A stretch of 39,823 nucleotides of DNA from Candidatus Methanophagales archaeon (GTDB lineage: Archaea; Halobacteriota; Syntropharchaeia; Alkanophagales; Methanospirareceae): contig JAPWVK010000178.1 of assembly GCA_029241965.1 (NCBI GenBank), positions 1-39,823 on the forward strand, read 5' to 3'. Of this stretch, positions 24,179 through 32,087 are shown piece after piece; the first letter of the stretch is position 1, and every line of letters starts with the position of its first letter. Both the position numbers and the translations under genes were made by a program. Below the pieces are notes generated by a model. The model searched no databases, was not told the origin of the DNA, and saw only the letters and a list, made by a program, of their open reading frames with translations.

Positions 24179-24244
24179 TTTTCTTTTACCACTTCCTACT
24201 CTTTTTTATATCTGGAAAGAAAAGAGGATTAATAATAATCCTCT
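24125..24244 (-). repeat. Duplicated lipoprotein 5' module, copy A
   Basis: This segment (start of the signal peptide, ribosome-binding site, TATA box and preceding hairpin) is nearly identical to 25612-25733. Shared features are TTTTTCTTTTCATTTTTCTT, ACCACTTCCTACTC, TATATCTGGAAAGAAAAG and GGATTAATAATAATCC. Confidence 0.75.
24224..24243 (-). terminator. Hairpin terminator after the 24243-24998 lipoprotein
   Basis: On the minus strand GAGGATTA-TTAT-TAATCCTC is a perfect 8-bp stem with a 4-nt loop, directly after the stop codon, followed by TTTTCTTT. Confidence 0.6.
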
Positions 24245-24998
24245 ACAAGGTATAACTCAGTAGAACCACACCATATGCGGCACTTGTACTTTCAGATTTC
24301 ACGACTGCACCGTTTTTGAGTATCTCAACAGTTAAAGTACGGTCAGTATCATCCTTTTTTTGGATTGATGCACTAACAATAAATTTCGGTGATGATATAG
24401 TGAATGTTTCTGAACCAGTGCCATCTACTGATTTTAAACCCTCTATGTCACCATAACTACCAGACCATGAACCTGAATAAATAACGTTTAATTGTATCCT
24501 CTGTGGTTTTTGTGTGACCGTTGTTGTTTTTATTGTTTGTACAGGGGTATCCTTCTCCCTTTTTTTGTCAATCTCCCCAATTTTCATGTACCCATTATCA
24601 ATCTGTGCCCACCCTGGGCATTTAGCATAATTAAACCCGCTTGCATTTATCCAGGATCCATTCTTTCCGTTCACTACTTCGATCAATACATACCCTTCAT
24701 TCCTTGAATCTAATATATGTGAACCAAAAATCGAATTTGAATTCGTCCCCTTTCTGTGAATTATATCTCCCACCTTGAACTTTGGCGTTGGTATAGGAGT
24801 AGGTGTTGGAGTCGGTTCTAGTGTAGGCGTAGGTGCCGGTGAGACCCTAGGCTTCTCTGTCGGTTGTGGCAGATTTTCCACATATTCTGTTAAAAATTCA
24901 CTATTAGATTGTTCACTATTTTCCACACAACCAGCCATCATACTCGCAACTAAAACCGCCACTATTGTTATTCCAATACACATATATTTTCTTTTCAT
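24243..24998 (-). CDS. Lipoprotein with Thr/Pro linker and C-terminal beta domain
   Basis: The real start is the internal ATG at 24998 (MKRKYMCIGITIVAVLVASMMAGC), giving a lipobox MAGC; the 55 residues before it in the track ORF are the antisense of the upstream gene. After the Cys come a TP-rich linker (PTEKPRVSPAPTPTLEP), an SH3-like segment (KFKVGDIIHRKGTNSN, GYVLIEVVNGKNGSWIN), a second linker, then a beta domain from about residue 160: LNVIYSGSWSGSYGDIEG, SETFTISSPKFIVSASIQKKDD, TLTVEILKNGAVVKSES. The last domain recurs in archaeal lipoproteins; function unknown. It starts 8 nt after the upstream lipoprotein stop, so the two are cotranscribed. Confidence 0.78.
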   Translation of the reverse strand: MKRKYMCIGITIVAVLVASMMAGCVENSEQSNSEFLTEYVENLPQPTEKPRVSPAPTPTLEPTPTPTPIPTPKFKVGDIIHRKGTNSNSIFGSHILDSRNEGYVLIEVVNGKNGSWINASGFNYAKCPGWAQIDNGYMKIGEIDKKREKDTPVQTIKTTTVTQKPQRIQLNVIYSGSWSGSYGDIEGLKSVDGTGSETFTISSPKFIVSASIQKKDDTDRTLTVEILKNGAVVKSESTSAAYGVVLLSYTL

Positions 24999-25005
24999 TT
25001 TTCTT

Positions 25006-25665
25006 TTATTCCTCATAAAGTCTAAAAATATCGCTTCTATCTGCGAAAGTCCCTTGTTTTGGTGTGTAAATAGTCGCTTCCACCGCACCATACCTATAAT
25101 CTGTAGAAGGATCAACAGATATTTCTTCTTTGGGAATACGAATCTCGGGACCCAAAAAACCAAGAATTATTTGATCTTCTGTATAATGAGCAGAAAATAC
25201 CAATTTTGTCTTTGGTGCTATAGAACTCTCGCCAGCATATATTTTTACATCAGCCGATATAGGCATCTTTTCAGTGCTTTTATCAGCAATAATATCCCCT
25301 TTTGCATCCAGATAAACTATTTCGATAACAGGTCCATCATTTTCCATATCTGCATCCCAATTATCCCAATTGAGACCACCGCTAACCCTTATTGAAGTAA
25401 GCCCTTCTATCTTTTCAAATGGAATAGCTGTTGGAGTCGGGCTCGGTGTTGGTGTTGATGTCGGCACAACCGTTGGAATAGCTGTTGGTGTTGGCGTTAT
25501 CTCAGGAGTGGATGTTGGCACTGATGTTGGTGTCGGTGTTGGAACCAGTGTTGGTGTAGATGTTGGAACCTGCGTTGTTGCTTCCTCTTCTACACAACCC
25601 TCAAACATCGCCACTGCTACAACCGCTGCGACTGCAATTAAACTTACTATGGTTTTTCTTTTCAT
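25006..25665 (-). CDS. Lipoprotein with Thr/Pro-rich linker
   Basis: A signal peptide with a lipobox-like FEGC (MKRKTIVSLIAVAAVVAVAMFEGC) is followed by about 55 residues of PTPTP-type repeats (TSTPTLVPTPTPTSVPTSTP), then a globular part from about 82: ISTIR/LNWDNWDADMENDGPVIEIVYLDAKGDIIADKS, KTKLVFSAHYTEDQIILGF, VDPSTDYRYGAVEATIYTPKQG. The body resembles archaeal secreted proteins with immunoglobulin-like folds; no function is known. The Thr-rich linker would suit O-glycosylation (inference). Its 5' module is duplicated at 24125-24244. Confidence 0.72.
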   Translation of the reverse strand: MKRKTIVSLIAVAAVVAVAMFEGCVEEEATTQVPTSTPTLVPTPTPTSVPTSTPEITPTPTAIPTVVPTSTPTPSPTPTAIPFEKIEGLTSIRVSGGLNWDNWDADMENDGPVIEIVYLDAKGDIIADKSTEKMPISADVKIYAGESSIAPKTKLVFSAHYTEDQIILGFLGPEIRIPKEEISVDPSTDYRYGAVEATIYTPKQGTFADRSDIFRLYEE

Positions 25666-25733
25666 TTTTCTTTTACCACTTCCTACTCTTTTTTTATATC
25701 TGGAAAGAAAAGGGGATTAATAATAATCCTCCG
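25612..25733 (-). repeat. Duplicated lipoprotein 5' module, copy B
   Basis: Partner of 24125-24244. It includes the first codons of the 25006-25665 gene, the ribosome-binding site GGAAGTGG, the TATA-like AGATATAAAAAAAG and the upstream hairpin. Confidence 0.75.
25714..25729 (-). terminator. Hairpin terminator between the SBBP protein and the lipoprotein pair
   Basis: GGATTA-TTAT-TAATCC on the minus strand, just after the SBBP protein stop (25741) and followed by CCTTTTCTTT. Same hairpin as at 24224-24243. Confidence 0.5.
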
Positions 25734-25740
25734 CTCCAGT

Positions 25741-27489
25741 TCAAGCTTTCAACTGATCTATTAAATTCCCGCTGGCATCATAGAGTTTCGCAGTATCGCC
25801 ATCATTATTCCAAATGGGTCTCCCGCTTCCCCAGTATAATTCAATAGTGGTATCGGTCCCTTTGCCTGTGTATAGTGTTACTGTGGCTCCCGAAGATAAA
25901 GTGAACGAAGGGAAGATGTATGTGTGTATGGCACCCTCATCCGTGATTTTCCACTCAGTTAGTTTTATTGACGATGCACCGGAATTGGTTATTTTTACCC
26001 ACTCATCAGCAAGATTAATTTCGCTGATATACACGGAAGGGGTTGGTGTTGGTGTTGGTGTCAAAGTTCCATGTACTTCTGATAGTCCGCCAGCCGTTAC
26101 CTCTACCGAGGTTGACCAATCCTGATAACCATCCTGTGAAAGCTTAATCGTGTGGGTACCGGGGGACGTTGTAATCGTGGTTGGTGTTATTGACATAGGT
26201 CCAACAGCCCTTTCGCCATCGAATTCTATCACGGCACCCGAGGGGTCCGAAGTGATTTTGATAGTGCCGGATGTAGGTGGTGTCGGCGTCACGTTGTATC
26301 CCAATATAATCGCGGGAATCCAATTATCGTATCTTTCCCCATTTACATCCACAAATTCAGTACAGTTTATCCGCCCGTTTACTGTTAGCAGTGCATCCGT
26401 ATGATGAATCTGTGGATACGAGCTTGTACGTATCTCATAGTTGTATGTTTTGTTTGCACACAACTTAAATGATTCAGGGAAAGAGAGGCTTTGCCAATCG
26501 CCGTTATATCCTGCCCACGGCAGTGTCTCGACACTCCAAGATTCATTACAAATTTTAGCGTATTCCGTATGCCCACCCGTTCCTGTGCAGGGATACGTGT
26601 AAAACTTTTGCACAATGATTGCTTGGTTTAACTCTATTGTTCCATTATGCGTGCCTGCGATACTGGGATATGTTCCGGTACTGGTGTCGAACACTAACCC
26701 TTTAGAAACTGTTATTGCTTGGAACGTTGTATTTATCGCACCATCATCATCGGTTACTGTTAGATTCACGGTGAAAGTACCGGCTGAAGTGTAAGAATAG
26801 GTGATAATTTGTTCTGTCGTGTTCGTGATGTTTCCATCTCCAAAGGTCCATTCGTATTTCGTGATGTCTCCATCAGGGTCTGTTGAATTGGATGCGTTGA
26901 ATGTTATCGTTTGTGCTACAATAGGATTTGCCGGTGAATACGTGAAATTAGCAACCGGTGGTTGGTTCTCCTTTAACGTTACGTTCCACATCCAAGCATG
27001 CATATCAGTCCCATTTGCATTTGTCACGATTGCCGAAACGTTCCAGGTTCCAGCGACAGCACTCGTGTTCGTATAAGTTACTTCCGTTACGCTTTCGTTT
27101 GTTTGAACTTCGGTTCCATTTATCTGCCAGCTTACGTTTACTGTTTGGTTTACAGTTATGTTGAACGTTCTTGTTGCTCTTTCAATGTCATTTACTGGCG
27201 ATTCTGGCGCATAGAATATTATCTTTGGTGGTGCTCCCGTTTTTTCTCCATACTTTATCGTGTAGTAGTTGAAAGTGTAAAGGAGAGTGTGAGTGTTTCT
27301 ATCATGAGAAGTGCCAGTTACGATTACATTACCTGATGTGTCCGTGGCTACACCATAAGCAAAATCACCGAATACACTATCATAGCCACTATCAGAGCTT
27401 TTGCTCCATAACTCATATCCATCGGGGTCATACTTTATCGTGTAGTAGTTATTATTGCTTCCATCCTGAGAAGTGCCAGTTACGATCAC
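25741..27489 (-). CDS. C-terminal part of a large SBBP/PKD/PEGA/lamin-tail surface protein (disrupted gene)
   Basis: The open frame really extends from the TAA at 27828 with no start codon until the GTG at 27489, so this is the downstream part of one gene with 27899-28465. Domains in order: SBBP beta-propeller repeats (GVATDTSGNVIVTGTS, NYYTIKY), an Ig-like segment, a PKD domain (PPVANFTYSPANPIV...DPDGDITKYEWTFGDGN), the recurrent GTGGH/WIPAI domain (26302-26691), a PEGA domain (IKITSDPSGAVIEFDGERAV), a PT-rich linker and a lamin-tail domain (SVYISEINLADEWVKITNSG...WNNDGDTAKLYDASGNLID). Many N-x-T/S sequons. Probably cell-surface; the alien insert at 27826-27891 separates it from its signal peptide. 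Confidence 0.82.
   Translation of the reverse strand: MIVTGTSQDGSNNNYYTIKYDPDGYELWSKSSDSGYDSVFGDFAYGVATDTSGNVIVTGTSHDRNTHTLLYTFNYYTIKYGEKTGAPPKIIFYAPESPVNDIERATRTFNITVNQTVNVSWQINGTEVQTNESVTEVTYTNTSAVAGTWNVSAIVTNANGTDMHAWMWNVTLKENQPPVANFTYSPANPIVAQTITFNASNSTDPDGDITKYEWTFGDGNITNTTEQIITYSYTSAGTFTVNLTVTDDDGAINTTFQAITVSKGLVFDTSTGTYPSIAGTHNGTIELNQAIIVQKFYTYPCTGTGGHTEYAKICNESWSVETLPWAGYNGDWQSLSFPESFKLCANKTYNYEIRTSSYPQIHHTDALLTVNGRINCTEFVDVNGERYDNWIPAIILGYNVTPTPPTSGTIKITSDPSGAVIEFDGERAVGPMSITPTTITTSPGTHTIKLSQDGYQDWSTSVEVTAGGLSEVHGTLTPTPTPTPSVYISEINLADEWVKITNSGASSIKLTEWKITDEGAIHTYIFPSFTLSSGATVTLYTGKGTDTTIELYWGSGRPIWNNDGDTAKLYDASGNLIDQLKA
26302..26691 (-). other. GTGGH/WIPAI domain, copy 4 (internal in the SBBP protein)
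   Basis: FDTSTGTYPSIAGTHNGTIE, YPCTGTGGHTEYAK, RTSSYPQIHHTD, NCTEFVDVNG and YDNWIPAIIL. Unlike copies 2 and 3, this copy is followed by PEGA and lamin-tail domains, so it is a mobile module and not a C-terminal sorting tail. Confidence 0.7.
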
Positions 27490-28400
27490 ATTACCCGATG
27501 CGTCCGTTGCTACTCCTCTTGCACTATCACTGTTTCCACTATCATAGCTTCTATTCCATAACTCATATCCATCGGGGTTATACTTTATCGTGTAGTAGTT
27601 AGTATTGTTTCCATCCTGATTTGAATTGCCGGTTACGATTACGTTACCTGATGCGTCAGTAGCTACTCCTTGAGCCCCACCTCCGCTATAGCTTCTATTC
27701 CATAACTCATATCCATCGGGGTCATACTTTATCGTGTAGTAGTTAGCAGTGCTTCCATCTTGAGAATAGCCAGTTACGATTACATTACCTGATACGTCAG
27801 TGGCTACTCCGTTTGCGCTATCATTTTACGTTTTCATTTCCTCGTACGTCTTGGGCTCGAGTGTTTCCTCGATCAGTAAATCCTCATTCATAGCTTCTCT
27901 ACCATAACTCATATCCATCGGGGTCATACTTTATCGTGTAGTAGTCACCATCAGATGTACCAGTAACGATTACATTACCTGATACGTCAGTGGCTACTTC
28001 ATAAGCAGTATTAGTGTATCCACCATCATAGGTTCTGCTCCATAACTCATATCCATAGGGGTTATACTTTATCGTGTAGTAGTTACGAGTGTAACTATGG
28101 GTTAAAGTATCCTGAGAACACCCGGTTACGATTACGTTCCCTGATGCGTCAGTGGCTACTCCGTGAGCCCACTCATAGTTTCCACTATCATAGGTTCTGC
28201 TCCATAACTCAGTTCCATCGGGGTCATACTTTATCGTGTAGTAGTTCTCATTCAGTCCTTTAGGAGACTTCATGTGCCCAGTAACGATTACATTACCTGA
28301 TGCGTCAGTAGCTACGCCTTGAGCCCAATCAGATCCACTACTATCATAAGTTCTGTTCCATAACTCAGTTACTTCTGCACTCACCGGCATCACAGCTAAA
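27247..28400 (-). repeat. Seven tandem SBBP repeats (about 130-165 bp each)
   Basis: The DNA repeats GATGGATATGAGTTATGG, GTAGC-AC-GACGCATCAGG, AATGTAATCGTAACTGGC and TACTACACGATAAAGTATGA seven times by my count. The encoded repeat is ELWNRTYDSG...GVATDASGNVIVTG...YYTIKYDPDG. Seven copies would make a seven-bladed propeller. Blade 4 carries the insert. Confidence 0.75.
27826..27891 (-). other. Short foreign insert in the SBBP gene
   Basis: Compared with the other repeats, blade 4 contains about 64 extra bases reading MNEDLLIEETLEPKTYEEMK plus T and TAA in one frame. This has no resemblance to the SBBP repeat and looks like the C-terminus of another protein. The insert and a nearby change create TAG at 27899 and TAA at 27826, cutting the gene in two. 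Confidence 0.65.
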
Positions 28401-28465
28401 AAGAAGAACGCTATTATCGATACCAAAGCGATTAGGGTTATTTTCTCGCGTTTCATTTTTCTCAC
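27899..28465 (-). CDS. N-terminal part of the SBBP surface protein (disrupted gene)
   Basis: A signal peptide (MKREKITLIALVSIIAFFFLAVMPVSAEV; ATG at 28465 or more likely 28456) is followed by three complete SBBP repeats and the start of the fourth, ending in a TAG at YELW. This is the 5' part of the gene whose remainder is 25741-27828. As it stands, it could be secreted as a truncated half-propeller of about 185 residues. The ATG overlaps the stop of the AbrB-like gene by 4 nt, so translation is coupled to it. Confidence 0.78.
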   Translation of the reverse strand: MRKMKREKITLIALVSIIAFFFLAVMPVSAEVTELWNRTYDSSGSDWAQGVATDASGNVIVTGHMKSPKGLNENYYTIKYDPDGTELWSRTYDSGNYEWAHGVATDASGNVIVTGCSQDTLTHSYTRNYYTIKYNPYGYELWSRTYDGGYTNTAYEVATDVSGNVIVTGTSDGDYYTIKYDPDGYELW

Positions 28466-28647
28466 ACCGTCTTTTTCCCATACACCTTCTTTACAACCAG
28501 ATCAACTTCAACGTCAGCCCCGGCTATGTTTGTAATACCCGCTTCTTTACGGTTTCGCAAAGGGATTAATAACCGTCCCGCTTTATCCATGTATGCGAAG
28601 CAATGCACCCGCTTTTCCGCTTTCGCTTCTTCTGGCGTAAACATCAA
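28462..28647 (-). CDS. Small AbrB/SpoVT-like protein
   Basis: 61 residues. The core AYMDKAGRLLIPLRNRKEAGI...ADVEVDLVVKKVYGKK has the D-x-x-GR-(I/L)-IP...VEV pattern of AbrB-type swapped-hairpin DNA-binding domains, though weaker than the classic consensus. It could be an antitoxin or a local regulator of the surface-protein gene that follows with ATGA overlap (inference). A TATA-like TTTAAAAAG lies about 28 nt upstream on the minus strand. Confidence 0.55.
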   Translation of the reverse strand: MMFTPEEAKAEKRVHCFAYMDKAGRLLIPLRNRKEAGITNIAGADVEVDLVVKKVYGKKTV

Positions 28648-28669
28648 CTTAATTGGTCACATAGGCAGT

Positions 28670-29003
28670 TCGCTTTTTAAATCTTTCGGGTCATAAAATC
28701 CAGGTTATTGGCATCGTCGGTCTCTTCAGTGCGGGTTTAATGGCTTTTTATCTTTTATTCTCTATTTTGCGGCATGGTAAGATGTAGATATTCCTAATAT
28801 ATGCCCACCTTTTTTCAGCTTCTTTCTAACCCACAACTTACTCATGCAATCGCAGCAGAGTCAGTCCAGCAATTTGAAACCGATAGAATAAGAATTAAAT
28901 TTTTTAGTGCTAAAAGCAATTGCAGGACAACTTCTGTAGTCTATAACAACTCTTGATGGCAAGTCCCTGTTCATCACTAAACCTTTAATCACTTCGTCCC
29001 ACC
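28670..29003. other. Intergenic region without a supported gene
   Basis: About 330 nt. A start-less plus-strand frame (HKIQVIGIVGLFSAGLMAFY, then LLFSILRHGKM and stop, ending about 28787) looks like a transmembrane tail, but nothing supports it as a gene. The upstream edge holds the promoter of the AbrB-like gene. Confidence 0.3.
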
Positions 29004-30833
29004 TCACTCCACCGTCACACTCTTTGCCAGATTCCGTGGCTTATCTATCTCACATCTTCGCGCTTTTGCAGTCCAGTAAGCGAGCAAATGAAGCGCAACG
29101 GTGTTAGGAATTGGTGAATATATCGCACTTGTTTTAGGTACCCTTATCACTCTATCAACATACTTCTCCACCTCGTCATCTCCTGTTTCCGCAATGGCAA
29201 TCACCGGTGCACCACGTGCCTTTATCTCCTTTACGTTCCCCAACGTCTTCTCATATATGTTATCCCTTGACAAAATGGCAATCACCGGTGTATCCTTAGT
29301 AAGCAACGCAAAAGGTCCATGTTTGAGCTCACCCGCGGCATAGCCCTCGGCATGTATATACGAGATCTCTTTCAGTTTTAACGCACCTTCCAGAGCAATA
29401 GACAGGTTTACTCCGCGTCCCACGAAGAATGCATTCTCATACCCTGCGAGATACCGGGCATGCTTCTGAATATTCACGTCTTCTTCGTCGAGCACTACCT
29501 GAGCAAGTTGTGGTATCCGCTTCAAACCCTCGATGCTTTCTTCAAGCTCACGCTCCGGCATCTTCGCACGGGACAGTCCCAGCAGATAAAAAGTGACAAG
29601 TTGCACAATAAAGCTTTTTGTCGCTGCAACGCCTATCTCCGGCCCCGCTCTGACGTATATCGTATCATCCGCGATTCTCGTTGCCGTGCTGCCCACAACG
29701 TTTGTTATCGCCACCGTTTTGCATCCGAACCGCTTCGCTTTCTTCAGTGCCATCAACGTATCCGCAGTCTCGCCCGATTGTGTAATCGCCATCACCATCA
29801 TGTCATCCAGTACGAAATCCGAGTAATTGAACTCAGATGCTAACTCTACCTGAACCGGGACTTTTGCCAGATGTTCTATTATGTATTTACCGCACAGAGC
29901 GGCATAGTAGGACGTGCCGCAGGCAACCATCAAAATACGACCAGCATCAAATTCAACCCCTAAATTTATTCCATCTTCTGATAAGTAACCTCTTAACGTA
30001 TCTATAATCGCCTTTGGCTCTTCATGAATCTCCTTTAACATGAAGTGTTCGTAACCGCCCTTCTCCGCATCTTCTATCGCCCATGGGATAATTTGTTCCT
30101 CCCGTTTCACCTCCAAATCGTCATTCTCTATGTATATCGAATCCTTCTTCACTACGGCGATGTCCCCTTCCTCTAAATAAATTATCCTGTTCGTCTGGTC
30201 AAGCACGGCTGGCACGTCCGAAGCAATGAAATTCTCCCTGTCGCCAACTCCGATAATAAGCGGCGAATCCTTCCTCGCTACCACCAACCCATCAAAACCT
30301 TTTGCAGTAGCTATTATCGCGTAGGAGCCCCTCAAATGCGACAAACACTCTCTCACCGCGTCTTTCAATGTAGCGTTTTTTATTGAACTTTTTGGAGAAT
30401 GTTGATGATTGAACTTTTCTAAAGATTGATGAATCAGATGAGGTATCACCTCGGTATCGGTATCAGATTTAAACCGGCAGTTGCTCAAAGGTCCTTCTTT
30501 CAGTGCCTGGAAATTTTCGATTATCCCATTATGGACCACGGCTATCTCGCCGTCACAATCAAAGTGTGGATGCGCATTCCGTCTTGATGGAACGCCATGC
30601 GTTGCCCATCTGGTATGCCCTATACCTAAGGTCCCGGCGTATTCTGACTTCGACATGTTCTTCTTCAGTTGTGCTATTGATTTCATGCTCTTGTGCACAT
30701 GGATTTTCCCCTCATTATTATCCTGCACTAAAATGCCACAGGAGTCATATCCTCGGTATTCAATCCGCTGCAACGAATTTAAGATAATTGGCAGTGCTTC
30801 TCGTTCTCCTACGTACCCTACTATTCCGCACAT
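29004..30833 (-). CDS. glmS: Glutamine--fructose-6-phosphate aminotransferase (isomerizing)
   Basis: 609 residues, the normal length. After Met removal the nucleophile Cys2 begins the N-terminal glutaminase domain (MCGIVGYVGEREALPI, RIEYRGYDSCGI, HTRWATHGVPSRRNAHPH, HNGIIENF). The C-terminal half has two SIS domains (VACGTSYYAALCGKYIIEHL, AITQSGETADTLMALKKAK, AEGYAAGELKHGPFALL). The end DKPRNLAKSVTVE is the conserved GlmS tail. It converts fructose-6-P and glutamine to glucosamine-6-P, the entry to UDP-GlcNAc. It is the last gene of an operon with two GlmU-like enzymes, which supports amino-sugar nucleotide synthesis for N-glycans and the envelope. Confidence 0.95.
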   Translation of the reverse strand: MCGIVGYVGEREALPIILNSLQRIEYRGYDSCGILVQDNNEGKIHVHKSMKSIAQLKKNMSKSEYAGTLGIGHTRWATHGVPSRRNAHPHFDCDGEIAVVHNGIIENFQALKEGPLSNCRFKSDTDTEVIPHLIHQSLEKFNHQHSPKSSIKNATLKDAVRECLSHLRGSYAIIATAKGFDGLVVARKDSPLIIGVGDRENFIASDVPAVLDQTNRIIYLEEGDIAVVKKDSIYIENDDLEVKREEQIIPWAIEDAEKGGYEHFMLKEIHEEPKAIIDTLRGYLSEDGINLGVEFDAGRILMVACGTSYYAALCGKYIIEHLAKVPVQVELASEFNYSDFVLDDMMVMAITQSGETADTLMALKKAKRFGCKTVAITNVVGSTATRIADDTIYVRAGPEIGVAATKSFIVQLVTFYLLGLSRAKMPERELEESIEGLKRIPQLAQVVLDEEDVNIQKHARYLAGYENAFFVGRGVNLSIALEGALKLKEISYIHAEGYAAGELKHGPFALLTKDTPVIAILSRDNIYEKTLGNVKEIKARGAPVIAIAETGDDEVEKYVDRVIRVPKTSAIYSPIPNTVALHLLAYWTAKARRCEIDKPRNLAKSVTVE

Positions 30834-30904
30834 TTTTGTTTATCTTTTTGAATTAGACTAATCCCTATTGACTATTGCCTACTTGGCTATTGCCTAATCC
30901 TTCT

Positions 30905-32086
30905 TTATACCACCAGGCTTCCATCCGGTATTTTACCACTCAGCTCCTTCATTGACTTTATCACCGCATGATTTCCTATTATCGTTCCCGGATTGGCAAT
31001 TATGTTGCTGCCAAGCTTACAATATACACCGATCATCGCTCCGACTTTCACCTTGTGATACTCACCACCGATTTCTATATCTGTCTCCTCGCTTCGTGCC
31101 ACGAATCCTCCTTCCGCATACGAGCCCGTATCAAATATAGAATCATGAATTGAAGAAAACGAGCCAATTCTTACCATATCCATCAATACCGAGTTCTTTA
31201 CCTCCGTAAATGCCCCTATTTTAGCGTCATTTCCAATACTAGTGGAAGGGAAGATACAGGCATTAGGACCAATTTCGCAATTCTCGCCTATTATAACAGG
31301 TCCTTTCACATACGAATTTGCTCTTATCACCGATTTTTTCCCTATTGTAACTTTTCCATCTATGGTCACACCTCGTTCAATCTTTCCTTCTATCTTTGCG
31401 GGCTCCCCCTTCAGGACTATATCGTTCAATCGAAGGATGTCCCAGGGATAAACGACATCCAGCCATGCTCCGTGTGTTGCATACGCTCTGACAGGATTGC
31501 CCGCACGAACCATGCTTATTAATCCTGACGTTAGCTCATCGTCCATGAACTCGAATATCTCCTTTCCAAAGGCGTATATGCCCGTATTGACCAGATTGCT
31601 TATTTCTTCCTCCGGCTTCTCTATAATATCCGTAACCATACCGTTCTCCTCCGATACAACGCCATACCTGCTCACATCCTCATGTGCTTTTATCAATATC
31701 GCATTTCCTTCTGTATTCAAAAGCTCAGAATCCGAGATGGTCGCCGCATCAATTACGTTATCGCCGGACAAAACGAGAAATCGGTCTGCTGTCTTAGTCT
31801 CCGCTTGCTTCAATGCGTCCCCAGTTCCAAGCAGATGTTCCTGAACCACATACTCTATTTCCACACCTAAATCTTTGCCATCACCAAAATAATCCATAAT
31901 CTTCTCTTTTTTGTAGCCCACGACGAATATAATCCGCCTTATGCCGTTTGTTTCCAACGCCTCCACGACATACTGCAGAATAGGCTTATCTCCTATTCTT
32001 ATCATTACTTTCGGCTTTGATACCGTGAACGGCCTCAGCCTTTCCCCTTCTCCCGCAGCAAGCACTACCGCCTGTTTAAATTGCAT
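30905..32086 (-). CDS. Bifunctional sugar-1-phosphate nucleotidylyltransferase/acetyltransferase (GlmU-like), copy B
   Basis: 393 residues. The N-terminal nucleotidyltransferase has VVLAAGEGERLRPFTVSKPKVMI, LGTGDALKQAE, VLSGDNVID and GAWLDVVYPWDIL. The C-terminal left-handed beta-helix of hexapeptides starts around residue 230 (VTIGKKSVIRANSYVKGPVIIGENCEIGPNA) and continues through IGVYCKLGSNIIANPGTIIG. The architecture matches the archaeal ST0452-type enzyme that makes UDP-GlcNAc from GlcN-1-P. It starts 1 nt after the stop of a paralogue upstream. One of the two may prefer another sugar, such as glucose or galactosamine (inference). Confidence 0.85.
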   Translation of the reverse strand: MQFKQAVVLAAGEGERLRPFTVSKPKVMIRIGDKPILQYVVEALETNGIRRIIFVVGYKKEKIMDYFGDGKDLGVEIEYVVQEHLLGTGDALKQAETKTADRFLVLSGDNVIDAATISDSELLNTEGNAILIKAHEDVSRYGVVSEENGMVTDIIEKPEEEISNLVNTGIYAFGKEIFEFMDDELTSGLISMVRAGNPVRAYATHGAWLDVVYPWDILRLNDIVLKGEPAKIEGKIERGVTIDGKVTIGKKSVIRANSYVKGPVIIGENCEIGPNACIFPSTSIGNDAKIGAFTEVKNSVLMDMVRIGSFSSIHDSIFDTGSYAEGGFVARSEETDIEIGGEYHKVKVGAMIGVYCKLGSNIIANPGTIIGNHAVIKSMKELSGKIPDGSLVV

Positions 32087-32087
32087 T

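Noticed and set aside
24775-25720. Plus-strand ORFs rich in GVGVGVG
   Set aside because: They are the antisense of the PTPTP linkers in the two lipoproteins.
27247-28400. Regular repeats that could be taken for a CRISPR array
   Set aside because: They encode in-frame SBBP blades with 130-165 bp period and no constant-length spacers.
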